From: Robiginitalea aurantiaca
Lineage (GTDB): Bacteria > Bacteroidota > Bacteroidia > Flavobacteriales > Flavobacteriaceae
Length of the DNA stretch: 64,000 nt
Reading direction: 5' to 3'
Assembly (NCBI RefSeq): GCF_030380815.1
Contig: NZ_JAUDUY010000004.1
Span: 248,001-312,000, forward strand
Below the pieces are notes generated by a model, which was not told the DNA's origin, made no database searches, and was given only the letters and a program-made list of their open reading frames with translations. Positions 34,966-44,040 of the stretch are shown here, piece by piece (the first letter of the stretch is position 1; each line of letters opens with the position of its first letter). The position numbers were made by a program, and so were the translations under genes.

Positions 34966-37446
34966 ATGACCAAAATTCTCGTGCCGTTACTGGCGCTTTT
35001 TTGCCTCGGATTACACGCCCAGCGTCCAACTGCTTCCCAGGGCAGAAACATTACCCTAACGGGTACCGTAATGGACAAAGACACGGGAACTCCACTTGAA
35101 TTTGCCACTGTAGTGGTACAGAATGCAAACGATCCATCCAAAATCACCGGGGGAATGACGGATCTCGATGGAAAATTCTCGGTGGAAACTCCGGCCGGGG
35201 TTTACAACATTCGGGTCGAATATATTTCATATGAGTCCTATTCCATTGAATCTAAAGAACTAAGGCAGTCCCAGGACCTGGGGAATATCCGGATTTCCGT
35301 GAGCGCTACCCAGCTCGAAGCGGTTGAAGTCGTCGGTGAGAAGACCACTGTTGAGGTACGGCTGGATAAAAAAATATACAATATCGGCAAGGATATTACC
35401 ACAAGCGGGGGAACCGTTACAGATGCCCTGAACAATGTACCTTCAGTGGCGGTCGATGTAGAGGGAAACATCAGCCTTAGGGGTAACGACAACGTGCAAA
35501 TCCTGATCAATGGCCGACCCTCCGCCATTGCCGGTTTTGGGTCTACAGACGCCCTTCAGCAGCTCCCTGCCGACGCCATTGAAAAGGTTGAAGTCATCAC
35601 CAGTCCATCGGCCCGATACGATGCGGAGGGAACCGCGGGAATCCTGAACATCATTTTAAAGCGCGAAAAAACACTCGGATTCAACGGGTCGGTAAACTCG
35701 TTTATCGGGTATCCCACGACCAGTGGAATTACCTCCAATATCAATTTGCGTTCGGACAAATTCAATATTTTCAATACAACGGGCATCCGATACAGGTACT
35801 CACCGGGGAATGGATTTTTTGACAATACCTACTCCAGTGGCTCCTTCGACCGGATTACTGAAGATCGGGAAATCGATCGCAAAGACCGGAGTTTTAACAC
35901 CAACATCGGGATGGAGTATTTCATCAATGAGCGGTCGAGCATAACCGGAAGTTTTTTCTGGAGGTATTCAAAGGATGAGGATGTCACCTTAAACGAATCG
36001 GAGCGCTATGTAGAAGACAATATTCAGAGCCTGACCTTACGACAGCAAAACGAAACCGAGGATGACAACAGTTATCAGGTTTCCTTTAATTACCTCAACA
36101 AGTTTGACGACCAAGGGCATGTGCTAACGGCCGATGTGCAGTATTCAATCGACAAGGAAAACCAGGAGGCCGTCATCGAGGAACTGATCACTTTTCCATC
36201 CGACGACTTGCTCGCCCTGGAAAATGTGATGCAGGCCGATGACCAGACGGAGTGGCTCATACAGGCAGATTACGTCCGTCCTATGGAAGATGCCCAGTTC
36301 GAAGCAGGATTCCGCTCCAATATGGAGGAACAAATTACGGACTACCGCCTGGATTCCCTGGACCAGGCCACGGGAGAATTCGTGATAAATGAAGCCCTGA
36401 CCAACATTTTCACCTATAACGAAAACGTCCATGCAGTCTACACCCAGTATGGGGATAAATTCGGAAAGTTTTCCTTTCTCGCAGGGCTCCGCCTGGAATA
36501 TACCCAGCTCAAAGGGAATGTGGAATCCGAATTTGACCTGGAAGACCTGGAAGAAATCCTGGGTGATGATGTGGACTTTAATTTTGACAAGGAGTATCTC
36601 GGCTTATTCCCGACGATAAATCTGATCTACGAGCTGCAGGAAAACCAAAATATTACCCTTGGATACAACAGGCGTATCAACCGGCCGAGAGGCTGGTTTA
36701 TCAATCCCTTTCCTTCCCGAAGCAGCCGGACCAACGTCTTCCAGGGAAATCCCGATCTGGATCCTGCCTTTTCCGATGCCTTCGACCTGGGGTACCTGAA
36801 GCGATGGAATGAACTCACCCTGACCTCTTCTGTCTATTACCAAAGGGAGACCGGATCCTTTCAGCGTGTTCAGGAAGCCACAGGCATAACAACCCCCGAC
36901 GGGATTGAGATTATCAGGACCATACCGATCAACCTATCGACCAACCAGCGCTATGGGGCCGAAGCGGGAATCTTATACAACCCCACCCGATGGCTGCGCA
37001 TCAATAGCAGTTTTAATTTTTTCCGGTTTGTAACCGAGGGAGAATTCAACGATGTGGACTATGGTGCTGAGAATAACAGCTGGTTCGGCCGATTCAGTTC
37101 CAAAGTAACTTTGCCGGGCAAGGTGGACTGGCAGACCAACATGTTCTACCGGGGGCCTTCCAACAATGCGCAGACTGAATTTAAAGGGATCTTTTCCATG
37201 AATATGGCCTTAAGTAAGGATATCATGGACGGGAATGGAACGATATTACTAAATGTACAGGACTTGTTTAATTCCCGTAAGCGAAGGTCCTTTACGGAGA
37301 CGGAATTCTTTACCTCAGACAGCGAATTTCAATGGAGGGTGCGGTCTTTCAGGCTTTCTTTTGTGTACCGCTTCAACCAGCCTAAGAAACGCAACGGACG
37401 CGGGGGTGGTGAGAATTTCGAGGACGAAGGGGACTTCGGGAGCTAG
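34966..37446 (+). CDS. TonB-linked outer-membrane beta-barrel receptor (OMP_b-brl_3 type)
   Basis: 826 residues. A signal peptide (K-I-L-V-P-L-L-A-L-F-C-L-G-L-H-A-Q) is followed by a CarboxypepD_reg-like domain (about 30-110: L-T-G-T-V-M-D-K-D-T-G-T-P-L-E-F-A-T). A plug domain (about 140-225) contains L-R-G-N-D-N-V-Q-I-L-I-N-G-R-P and a P-S-A-R-Y-D-A-E-G-T-A-G-I-L-N-I-I-L-K ending. The remaining 600 residues have beta-barrel texture, ending with aromatic strands (F-R-L-S-F-V-Y-R-F-N). No SusD partner follows, so it is not a classical glycan-utilisation pair. The start is the ATG 7 bp after the preceding gene. Confidence 0.88.
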   Translation: MTKILVPLLALFCLGLHAQRPTASQGRNITLTGTVMDKDTGTPLEFATVVVQNANDPSKITGGMTDLDGKFSVETPAGVYNIRVEYISYESYSIESKELRQSQDLGNIRISVSATQLEAVEVVGEKTTVEVRLDKKIYNIGKDITTSGGTVTDALNNVPSVAVDVEGNISLRGNDNVQILINGRPSAIAGFGSTDALQQLPADAIEKVEVITSPSARYDAEGTAGILNIILKREKTLGFNGSVNSFIGYPTTSGITSNINLRSDKFNIFNTTGIRYRYSPGNGFFDNTYSSGSFDRITEDREIDRKDRSFNTNIGMEYFINERSSITGSFFWRYSKDEDVTLNESERYVEDNIQSLTLRQQNETEDDNSYQVSFNYLNKFDDQGHVLTADVQYSIDKENQEAVIEELITFPSDDLLALENVMQADDQTEWLIQADYVRPMEDAQFEAGFRSNMEEQITDYRLDSLDQATGEFVINEALTNIFTYNENVHAVYTQYGDKFGKFSFLAGLRLEYTQLKGNVESEFDLEDLEEILGDDVDFNFDKEYLGLFPTINLIYELQENQNITLGYNRRINRPRGWFINPFPSRSSRTNVFQGNPDLDPAFSDAFDLGYLKRWNELTLTSSVYYQRETGSFQRVQEATGITTPDGIEIIRTIPINLSTNQRYGAEAGILYNPTRWLRINSSFNFFRFVTEGEFNDVDYGAENNSWFGRFSSKVTLPGKVDWQTNMFYRGPSNNAQTEFKGIFSMNMALSKDIMDGNGTILLNVQDLFNSRKRRSFTETEFFTSDSEFQWRVRSFRLSFVYRFNQPKKRNGRGGGENFEDEGDFGS

Positions 37447-37464
37447 ACACCGGGGGTTTCAAAT

Positions 37465-37493
37465 AAAAAAAGCGGGATATCCCGCTTTTTTTT
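37465..37493. terminator. Bidirectional terminator after the outer-membrane receptor gene
   Basis: AAAAAAGCGGGA and TCCCGCTTTTTT flank a 2-base loop (near-palindrome AGCGGGATATCCCGCT), with T-runs on both strands. It overlaps the end of the convergent 57-residue gene. Confidence 0.88.
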
Positions 37494-37665
37494 ATGCTTC
37501 TCGTTCTGCTTTTTTTGCCTCTCTGCGCTCTTTCCAGAGTTCGATGAGGTTACCTCCCAACCAATATGGGACGACAAATAAGAGCAGGAACATCATTAAC
37601 CAGAAACCGATGGTAAGAATGGTTAGAAAGGCTAAAAATCCGAGATATTGATCAAATTCAAACAT
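37492..37665 (-). CDS. Small single-helix membrane protein, 57 residues
   Basis: The ATG at 37665 gives M-F-E-F-D-Q-Y-L-G-F-L-A-F, a long hydrophobic stretch (about 8-36, possibly a helical hairpin), then a charged tail (W-K-E-R-R-E-A-K-K-A-E-R-E-A). An upstream in-frame ATG would add 17 residues of no clear pattern. The gene stands alone, divergent from fumC and ending in the shared terminator. The function is unknown. Confidence 0.65.
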   Translation of the reverse strand: MFEFDQYLGFLAFLTILTIGFWLMMFLLLFVVPYWLGGNLIELWKERREAKKAEREA

Positions 37666-37751
37666 GCGAACCGCTTTTGAGGTACAAAGATAGCGGGTTT
37701 TGGTTAATTCTTCCAACTTCTTAAAAAAAAACTGTCAGCATACACCTCCGC

Positions 37752-37783
37752 TTGGCAGTCAGGGTCCGGAATCCGTACCTTTG
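37752..37783 (+). promoter_or_regulatory. fumC promoter
   Basis: A -33 TTG at 37752-37754, 21 bp spacer, then TACCTTTG at 37776-37783 (exact TAnnTTTG). The ATG at 37801 is 17 bp downstream. It is the best full-length -33/-7 promoter in the window. Confidence 0.7.
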
Positions 37784-37800
37784 TTTAAAATCACTTTCAT

Positions 37801-39201
37801 ATGGAATTCCGAATCGAAAAAGACACAATGGGCGAGGTAAAAGTACCGGCCGACAAGTACTGGGGCGCCCAGACGGAGCGGTCCCGGAATAATTTCAAAA
37901 TCGGCCCTTCTGCTTCCATGCCCAAAGACATTATTTACGGATTTGCCTATCTAAAAAAGGCAGCTGCCTACGCCAACTGCGACCTGGGGGTACTCCCCGA
38001 GGTGAAGCGGGACCAGATCAGCGCCGTATGTGACGAGATCCTCCAAGGGGTCCATGATGATCAGTTTCCGCTGGTCATTTGGCAAACCGGCTCGGGGACT
38101 CAGAGCAATATGAATGTCAACGAGGTAATTGCAAACAGAGCCCAAGAACTGGCCGGTAAAACCATAGGCGAAGGCGATAAAACGCTCCAGCCCAATGACG
38201 ATGTAAACAAATCCCAATCTTCCAATGATACTTTCCCAACCGGGATGCATATCGCGGTGTATAAGAAGATCATGGAAGTGACCATCCCCGGTGTTACCGC
38301 CCTGCGAGATACGCTTCAGAAGAAATCCGAAACCTTCATGGATGTGGTAAAAATAGGCCGGACCCACCTAATGGACGCCACTCCCCTGACCCTTGGCCAG
38401 GAATTTTCGGGTTATGTCGCCCAGCTGGACCACGGTCTGAAAGCCCTGCGCAATACACTGGACCATCTCGGAGAACTCGCCCTGGGCGGAACAGCTGTCG
38501 GAACCGGGCTCAATACCCCCGAAGGGTATGACCAGCTCGTGGCTAAGTATATCGCTGAATTTACAGGGCTCCCTTTTACATCTGCGCCCAATAAATTTGA
38601 AGCACTCGCGGCCCACGATGCAATCGTGGAAACCCATGGTGCTTTAAAACAATTAGCGGTTTCCCTGAACAAAATTGCAAACGACATTCGAATGATGGCC
38701 TCAGGGCCGCGTTCAGGTATAGGTGAAATCCTGATTCCGGCCAATGAGCCTGGCAGTTCAATTATGCCCGGAAAAGTGAACCCCACCCAATGTGAGGCAT
38801 TAACCATGGTGTGCGCCCAGGTAATGGGCAATGACGTCGCCATAACCGTCGGGGGTACACAGGGCCACTACGAACTCAACGTATTTAAACCCCTTATGGC
38901 GGCCAATGCACTTGAGTCTGCCACTTTACTCGGGGATGCATGCAGGAGTTTTGACGCCCATTGTGCTTCAGGCATCGAACCCAACAGGGATACGATCAAA
39001 AAGCTTCTGAACAATTCCCTGATGCTTGTAACCGCCCTGAACACCAAAATAGGATACTACAAGGCTGCGGAAATTGCGGTATCTGCCCATGCAAATGGCA
39101 CCACACTCAAGGAAGAGGCCATCCGCCTCGGTTATGTAACGGCCGAGCAATACGATTCATGGGTGCGACCGGAGGATATGGTAGGCAATTTAAAATCGTA
39201 A
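37801..39201 (+). CDS. fumC: Fumarate hydratase class II
   Basis: 466 residues, the usual length. The superfamily signature [11 protein letters not shown] (near residue 318) and the N-terminal W-G-A-Q-T-E-R-S motif are present, with the active-site region [11 protein letters not shown] near 187. It hydrates fumarate to L-malate in the TCA cycle and needs no Fe-S cluster. It has its own promoter and terminator. Confidence 0.96.
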   Translation: MEFRIEKDTMGEVKVPADKYWGAQTERSRNNFKIGPSASMPKDIIYGFAYLKKAAAYANCDLGVLPEVKRDQISAVCDEILQGVHDDQFPLVIWQTGSGTQSNMNVNEVIANRAQELAGKTIGEGDKTLQPNDDVNKSQSSNDTFPTGMHIAVYKKIMEVTIPGVTALRDTLQKKSETFMDVVKIGRTHLMDATPLTLGQEFSGYVAQLDHGLKALRNTLDHLGELALGGTAVGTGLNTPEGYDQLVAKYIAEFTGLPFTSAPNKFEALAAHDAIVETHGALKQLAVSLNKIANDIRMMASGPRSGIGEILIPANEPGSSIMPGKVNPTQCEALTMVCAQVMGNDVAITVGGTQGHYELNVFKPLMAANALESATLLGDACRSFDAHCASGIEPNRDTIKKLLNNSLMLVTALNTKIGYYKAAEIAVSAHANGTTLKEEAIRLGYVTAEQYDSWVRPEDMVGNLKS

Positions 39202-39213
39202 CACTCCAAAAAA

Positions 39214-39242
39214 AAAAAGGGATCCGAAATGGATCCCTTTTT
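39214..39242. terminator. Bidirectional terminator after fumC
   Basis: AAAAAGGGATCC and GGATCCCTTTTT flank GAAAT, a perfect stem with T-runs on both strands, between fumC and the convergent 39262 gene. Confidence 0.88.
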
Positions 39243-39261
39243 ACATTCTTATAAGTCGCTC

Positions 39262-40149
39262 TTAATTCAACTCAAACTTCGAAGTTCCAAGAAGCTTCAG
39301 GCCGTCGTCATAGACATTGACCATATAGTTTCCTTTCTGAAACTCCCCGGCGTAGTTACTGATGTAGTCACATACATCCAGGGCAGCGTTTTCGTAGTAA
39401 AAATTCGTGTTCTTGGTATAGGTGATCGAAGGACCTTCTTCCAGAGTTTTGGCGTTTGTCCCACCCATCACGTTTCCGTTGGGATCCAAAACTTCAATAT
39501 AGAATTCCCGATCTCCGGCTTCAGCGATAACGTTGTCTGCAACCGTGAAACACACTTTCAAACGATCCGTTCTCCTGGCGCTCTTAGTTGAACGCAACGT
39601 CCCGTTGTTACGCTCGCGAACTGCGTCTACTACAAATCCCGTAAGATTAAGTGCAGAACCACGTTCTACGGCATCTGCCAATTGAGTGTTCTGAACAACC
39701 AGTGAGTCGTTGAACATGTTTTGTTTCTCAAGTTCAACAAATGTGCTGTCCCGCTGCATCGCAATCATGGTATTTGACTGCTTGAGAGAATCTACCTGCT
39801 TGAGCAGTTCCTCGCGCTCACGCTTAAGCACACTAACTTGCTGACGGTATCGGGAAAGAGAAGCCAGGTCCGCTTTCATACTGCTAACTGAATCGATGTA
39901 TTTAGCAATATTATCGCGGGCAGCCACCAATTCCTCATTGGTCTGGTTGCTCTCCATAATCGCCTTGTCGTATTCCGACTTCAGGCTTGTCAGGTCCTCT
40001 ACAACCAACTCTTTTTCTTTCAAGAGAATCGACTCATTCTTTTTTGAGTCCTGATAGAGATTGACCGCATAAATTATAGTACCCAAGAGGATTACTCCCA
40101 AAATACCGGCCAATACTTTAAGTCCGTTGTTGTTTTTTGTCTCTGCCAT
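39262..40149 (-). CDS. Membrane-anchored coiled-coil protein with C-terminal beta domain
   Basis: 295 residues. A single helix near residues 11-30 (V-L-A-G-I-L-G-V-I-L-L-G-T-I-I-Y) is followed by a long coiled coil (about 35-165, rich in Leu, Glu, Lys, Gln). A C-terminal domain (about 170-290, F-T-V-A-D-N-V-I-A-E-A-G-D-R-E-F-Y-I-E-V) looks like a small beta-sandwich. The anchor, stalk and head layout suggests an envelope scaffold. I recognise no family function. It is convergent with fumC and divergent from the lipoprotein MBL gene. Confidence 0.75.
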   Translation of the reverse strand: MAETKNNNGLKVLAGILGVILLGTIIYAVNLYQDSKKNESILLKEKELVVEDLTSLKSEYDKAIMESNQTNEELVAARDNIAKYIDSVSSMKADLASLSRYRQQVSVLKREREELLKQVDSLKQSNTMIAMQRDSTFVELEKQNMFNDSLVVQNTQLADAVERGSALNLTGFVVDAVRERNNGTLRSTKSARRTDRLKVCFTVADNVIAEAGDREFYIEVLDPNGNVMGGTNAKTLEEGPSITYTKNTNFYYENAALDVCDYISNYAGEFQKGNYMVNVYDDGLKLLGTSKFELN

Positions 40150-40308
40150 AAGTGTAAAAATTAATTTCTAAAACTTAAATTTTAAGTTGTTTACAGATTA
40201 TATACGGAGGAATTGGCGATTTAGATTTCAGCATTGAAAATATTTATTACCCTGTCCCTGTTGGGGAGGTACACCTTTGTACCTTTAAGGCAACCAGAAA
40301 CTCAGATC

Positions 40309-41112
40309 ATGAATCCTTTCCCGTTAAAAAATCTTTCAGCCCTGCTAACCTCCTTTTTTTTGGTGTCCTGCGCCTTTCAGTCTAAAGAGAAGCCCACCCC
40401 TGCAACCCAAAGCCAGGAGGCAGAAACTGTGGCAAAAACCGATGAGGTTAAGGTATATCCCGTTTCACATGCAACGGCCGTTCTGGATTGGGGAGGAACC
40501 ATTATTTATATTGATCCGGTTGGCGACCCCGATGCTTTTCAATCGCACCCCTCCCCCGACCTGATTCTGATTACCGATATTCATGGAGATCACTACAGCC
40601 TTGAAACCCTCGAGGCCCTGGACACAGAAAAAGCAAAGCTCATTGTACCAAAAGCGGTGGCGGAATTAATTCCTGAAGCTTTTGCTGCTCAAATTGATGT
40701 ACTCGACAACGGCGAAACAAAGGAACGCTTCGATATAGAGGTGACGGCTATTCCGATGTACAACCTGAGGCCGGAAGCCCAGAAGTTCCATGTTCCCGGG
40801 AGGGGAAATGGGTATGTCCTGGAAAAAGACGGGATGCGGATTTATTTTTCAGGAGATACCGAGGACATCCCTGAAATGCGTGACCTGAAGGATATCGATA
40901 AAGCCTTCGTATGCATGAACCTTCCCTACACCATGACTGTAGAGCGAGCGGCTGATGCCGTAATGGCCTTCGCTCCCAAAGAAGTATACCCCTATCATTA
41001 CAGGGGTAATCCGGATGTTAGCGATGTGGCGCGCTTTGCGGCTATCCTCGGTGAATCAAATTCGGATATCCGGGTCGTGCAATTAGATTGGTATCCCTCG
41101 GCTCCATATTAA
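40309..41112 (+). CDS. Lipoprotein MBL-fold metallo-hydrolase (UlaG/RomA-like)
   Basis: 267 residues from the ATG at 40309. It begins M-N-P-F-P-L-K and has a lipobox (F-F-L-V-S-C at about 17-22), so it is exported and lipid-anchored. The metal site H-G-D-H is in T-D-I-H-G-D-H-Y-S, and F-S-G-D-T-E-D-I-P carries the later Asp. A P-Y-H-Y-R-G segment near the end provides the final His. Substrate unknown; NAPE-PLD/UlaG-type MBL proteins are the nearest relatives. A TTG at 40234 would place 25 residues before the signal and is unlikely. Confidence 0.82.
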   Translation: MNPFPLKNLSALLTSFFLVSCAFQSKEKPTPATQSQEAETVAKTDEVKVYPVSHATAVLDWGGTIIYIDPVGDPDAFQSHPSPDLILITDIHGDHYSLETLEALDTEKAKLIVPKAVAELIPEAFAAQIDVLDNGETKERFDIEVTAIPMYNLRPEAQKFHVPGRGNGYVLEKDGMRIYFSGDTEDIPEMRDLKDIDKAFVCMNLPYTMTVERAADAVMAFAPKEVYPYHYRGNPDVSDVARFAAILGESNSDIRVVQLDWYPSAPY

Positions 41113-41199
41113 AGAAATCCGTGGAAATGTGTAACATGCTACCGATTCAGGCGACTTATACTGCATTTAAAACTACAACTACGCAATAAACCTAGATTT

Positions 41200-42600
41200 A
41201 TGATGACACGATTTGCAATTATGCGATTCTCCGCACTTTTTGGACTCTTGCTGCTGCTGGGCAGCTGTGCAGAGGAAAAAAGCAAAGAAGAAACCGCTTC
41301 AAAATTTGAAGTCCCCGTTACCTATTACACCCTGGACAATGGGTTAAAGGTAATCCTCTCGGAAGACACCACCTCCCCTACGGCTATTGTGGCGGTGTAT
41401 TACAATATCGGGTTTCGGAACGAACCCCGCGATCGCACTGGATTTGCACACCTTTTTGAACATATGATGTTCCAGGGCTCTGACAACCTGGGAAAAATGG
41501 AGTTCATAAAACTGGTTCAGGAAAACGGTGGGATTCTTAATGGGTCCACCCGATTCGACTTTACGAATTATTTCGAAATAATCCCTTCCCATAAACTGGA
41601 AACCATGTTATGGGCAGAGGCCGACCGGATGAAGGGGCTTAGTATCACACAGGAGAACCTGACAAACCAACAGGGCGTAGTTAAAAATGAGGTGAAGGTT
41701 AACGTCCTCAACCAGCCCTACGGAGGGTTTCCCTGGTTGGACATGCCTCAATACGCCAATGAGAACTGGTACAATGCCCACAATTTCTATGGGGATCTGG
41801 AAGACCTTGATGCGGCAAGTCTTGAGGATGTCGCCAGTTTTTTTGACACTTTTTACGCCCCTAATAACGCCGCAATCTCGGTTGTTGGCGATATTGATGT
41901 TGAGCAGACCAAAGCCTGGATCGAAACCTATTTCGGAAGTATTCCGGCCGCAACCTTACCCCCGACCCCGGACATCTCAGAACCGCGACAAGAGGAGGAA
42001 AAATATTTTGTTAAGAATGATTCCCTGGCGAATAAACCTGCGTTGGCCCTGGCCTACCACATGCCAGAGCGCAATACCCCGGAATACTATGCTATGGGGC
42101 TGCTGGACCAAATTCTGATTCAGGGTGATAACAGTCTTCTGGTTCAGAAACTGGAAAATGAAAAGGGCTTTACCTCGGATGTTGCCGGGGGCATCAATTA
42201 TCTTGGAAGCATGTTCAATTACAAAGGCCCCATGCTCTGGATGTACGATTTTACTTTTGACGATGCAGAAAGCAAGGAGGCAATCCTAAATGCTATCGAT
42301 GAGGTAATGACTGGGCTGAAAGGGCAAATTGACCAGAAAATGCTGGATCAGGCCGTTGTTAAAATACGGTCACAACTCTACGACGATATAGGAGGTACTT
42401 TTGGCCTTGGAAGGGCCGATTTGCTGTGCAGTTTTGCACTGTTCGATGACAACCCTGCCCGGATTAATACCCTGGAAGCGGAATTCAAAAAAATTGATGT
42501 AGAAACGGTTCAAAGGACCATTGATACTTTTCTGAGAGCCAGTAACCGCACGGTCCTCGAAGTCAATCCACTATTAGCTGCTAACGAAAAAACTCAATAA
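41200..42600 (+). CDS. M16 family zinc peptidase (active subunit), lipoprotein
   Basis: 466 residues with a lipobox (L-L-L-L-L-G-S-C). The inverted zinc motif H-x-x-E-H is present as H-L-F-E-H-M near residue 86, and N-E-V-K-V-N follows about 75 residues later with the third ligand Glu. The second half is the M16 C-domain. It degrades peptides in the envelope, probably together with the next gene product, which starts 1 bp after this stop. Confidence 0.9.
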   Translation: MMTRFAIMRFSALFGLLLLLGSCAEEKSKEETASKFEVPVTYYTLDNGLKVILSEDTTSPTAIVAVYYNIGFRNEPRDRTGFAHLFEHMMFQGSDNLGKMEFIKLVQENGGILNGSTRFDFTNYFEIIPSHKLETMLWAEADRMKGLSITQENLTNQQGVVKNEVKVNVLNQPYGGFPWLDMPQYANENWYNAHNFYGDLEDLDAASLEDVASFFDTFYAPNNAAISVVGDIDVEQTKAWIETYFGSIPAATLPPTPDISEPRQEEEKYFVKNDSLANKPALALAYHMPERNTPEYYAMGLLDQILIQGDNSLLVQKLENEKGFTSDVAGGINYLGSMFNYKGPMLWMYDFTFDDAESKEAILNAIDEVMTGLKGQIDQKMLDQAVVKIRSQLYDDIGGTFGLGRADLLCSFALFDDNPARINTLEAEFKKIDVETVQRTIDTFLRASNRTVLEVNPLLAANEKTQ

Positions 42601-42601
42601 A

Positions 42602-43993
42602 ATGACTGCATTACGATATATCATCGCCCTTGCACTTCTGCTGCCTTTGGGAATCCTCAGGGCACAGGAGAAAGAAACGCCCCCGGAGGGAGGAACGCCA
42701 AAGGACTTTACCCTTCCCGAAAAACAGGTTATTTCCTATGACAATGGCCTTACGCTGGTCATGATTCCCTATGGTTCCATTCCCAAAGCGAGTATCCGCT
42801 TTAACCTCAAGACAGGGAACATCAATGAGCTGGAGGATCAGGTATGGTTGGCCGATTTAATGGCAGACCTTTTGGAAGAAGGCAGTACTACCCGTACATC
42901 CCGTCAGATTGCAGACCAAATGGCCGCTATGGGTGGGAATCTGAATATCGGTATTGGGACACATACCGGGTCTTTGTCTACTTCGGTACTTTACGAATTC
43001 GCCCCGGAAGCCATTCGGGTAATGGCAGATGTCCTGCGAAACCCTAAATGGCCAGAGGAGGAAATGGATCGTTTAAAAAGCGATATGAAGCGGAATCTTG
43101 CCGTTCAACTCTCCCGTCCTGGAAACCAGGCTTTTAAAGAGTTTTATGCCGCCCTTTACCCGGATCACCCCTATGGAAGGGTGTTTCCGACTGAGGAAAT
43201 GATCGATTCCTATACGGTAGAAGACATCGCGGACTTCTACAATGAAAACCTCGGTGCCCGGCGGACGACAATCTACGTGGCCGGAAACTTTGATGCATCG
43301 GCAGTCCAGGCAGCCGTGGAAGAATCTATGGGTGACTGGCGTGAAGGTAAGGAAGCGGAGTATCCTATTGCTACACCGGCTACTTCGGCCGCGATTAAAA
43401 TCATCGACAGGCCGGGGGCACCCCAGTCTACGATCTATTACGGACTTCCTGTACCCGATCCGTCCAACCCCGATTATCTGGCTCTGGATGTGACCAACTC
43501 CATCCTCGGAGGGTCTTTTGCCTCCCGGATTACCAGTAATATCCGCGAGGATAAAGGGTATACCTATTCCCCTTATTCCTCCCTGACCTCGAATTACAAG
43601 ACGGGTATTTGGTATGAGGCGGCCGATGTGACCACAGAGCATACGGGCGCATCGCTCCAGGAGATCAAAAAGGAGATTGAAACCCTACAGAACGAGCCCC
43701 CGTCACAGAAAGAACTGGATGGGATCATCAATTATGAATCCGGAATTTTTGTGCTGCAGAATTCATCCCCCAATGGTATTATTGGGCAACTAATTTTCCT
43801 CGACACACATGATTTAGAAGAATCCTTCCTGAAGGATAAGGTAAAGAACATGCACGGCGTGACTCCTGAAAAAGTCATGGAAATGACCCGTAAATATATT
43901 CGGCCAGAGCAAATGACCCTTATCGTAGTAGGCGACAAAGAAAAGATTGAAAGCCAGATCGATCAAACCCTTGAAAAGCCTCTAAAACAATAG
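42602..43993 (+). CDS. M16 family peptidase-like protein (inactive subunit)
   Basis: 463 residues with a signal peptide (I-I-A-L-A-L-L-L-P-L-G-I-L-R-A-Q). Where the partner has H-x-x-E-H this protein has W-L-A-D-L-M-A-D-L-L-E-E-G, so no zinc site. It keeps the fold and the D-K-G-Y-T-Y-S segment of the C-domain that contributes to substrate binding. Pairs of an active and an inactive M16 protein form heterodimers in many bacteria (and in mitochondrial processing peptidase). The tight spacing suggests the same here. Confidence 0.88.
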   Translation: MTALRYIIALALLLPLGILRAQEKETPPEGGTPKDFTLPEKQVISYDNGLTLVMIPYGSIPKASIRFNLKTGNINELEDQVWLADLMADLLEEGSTTRTSRQIADQMAAMGGNLNIGIGTHTGSLSTSVLYEFAPEAIRVMADVLRNPKWPEEEMDRLKSDMKRNLAVQLSRPGNQAFKEFYAALYPDHPYGRVFPTEEMIDSYTVEDIADFYNENLGARRTTIYVAGNFDASAVQAAVEESMGDWREGKEAEYPIATPATSAAIKIIDRPGAPQSTIYYGLPVPDPSNPDYLALDVTNSILGGSFASRITSNIREDKGYTYSPYSSLTSNYKTGIWYEAADVTTEHTGASLQEIKKEIETLQNEPPSQKELDGIINYESGIFVLQNSSPNGIIGQLIFLDTHDLEESFLKDKVKNMHGVTPEKVMEMTRKYIRPEQMTLIVVGDKEKIESQIDQTLEKPLKQ

Positions 43994-44010
43994 GAGACAT
44001 TCAGATAAAA

Positions 44011-44040
44011 AAAAGCCCGGGAAATCCCGGGCTTTTTTTA
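44011..44040. terminator. Bidirectional terminator after the M16 pair
   Basis: AAAGCCCGGG (44012-44021) and CCCGGGCTTT (44026-44035) flank AAAT, with a run of T on each side. It also lies at the end of ettA on the minus strand. Confidence 0.9.
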
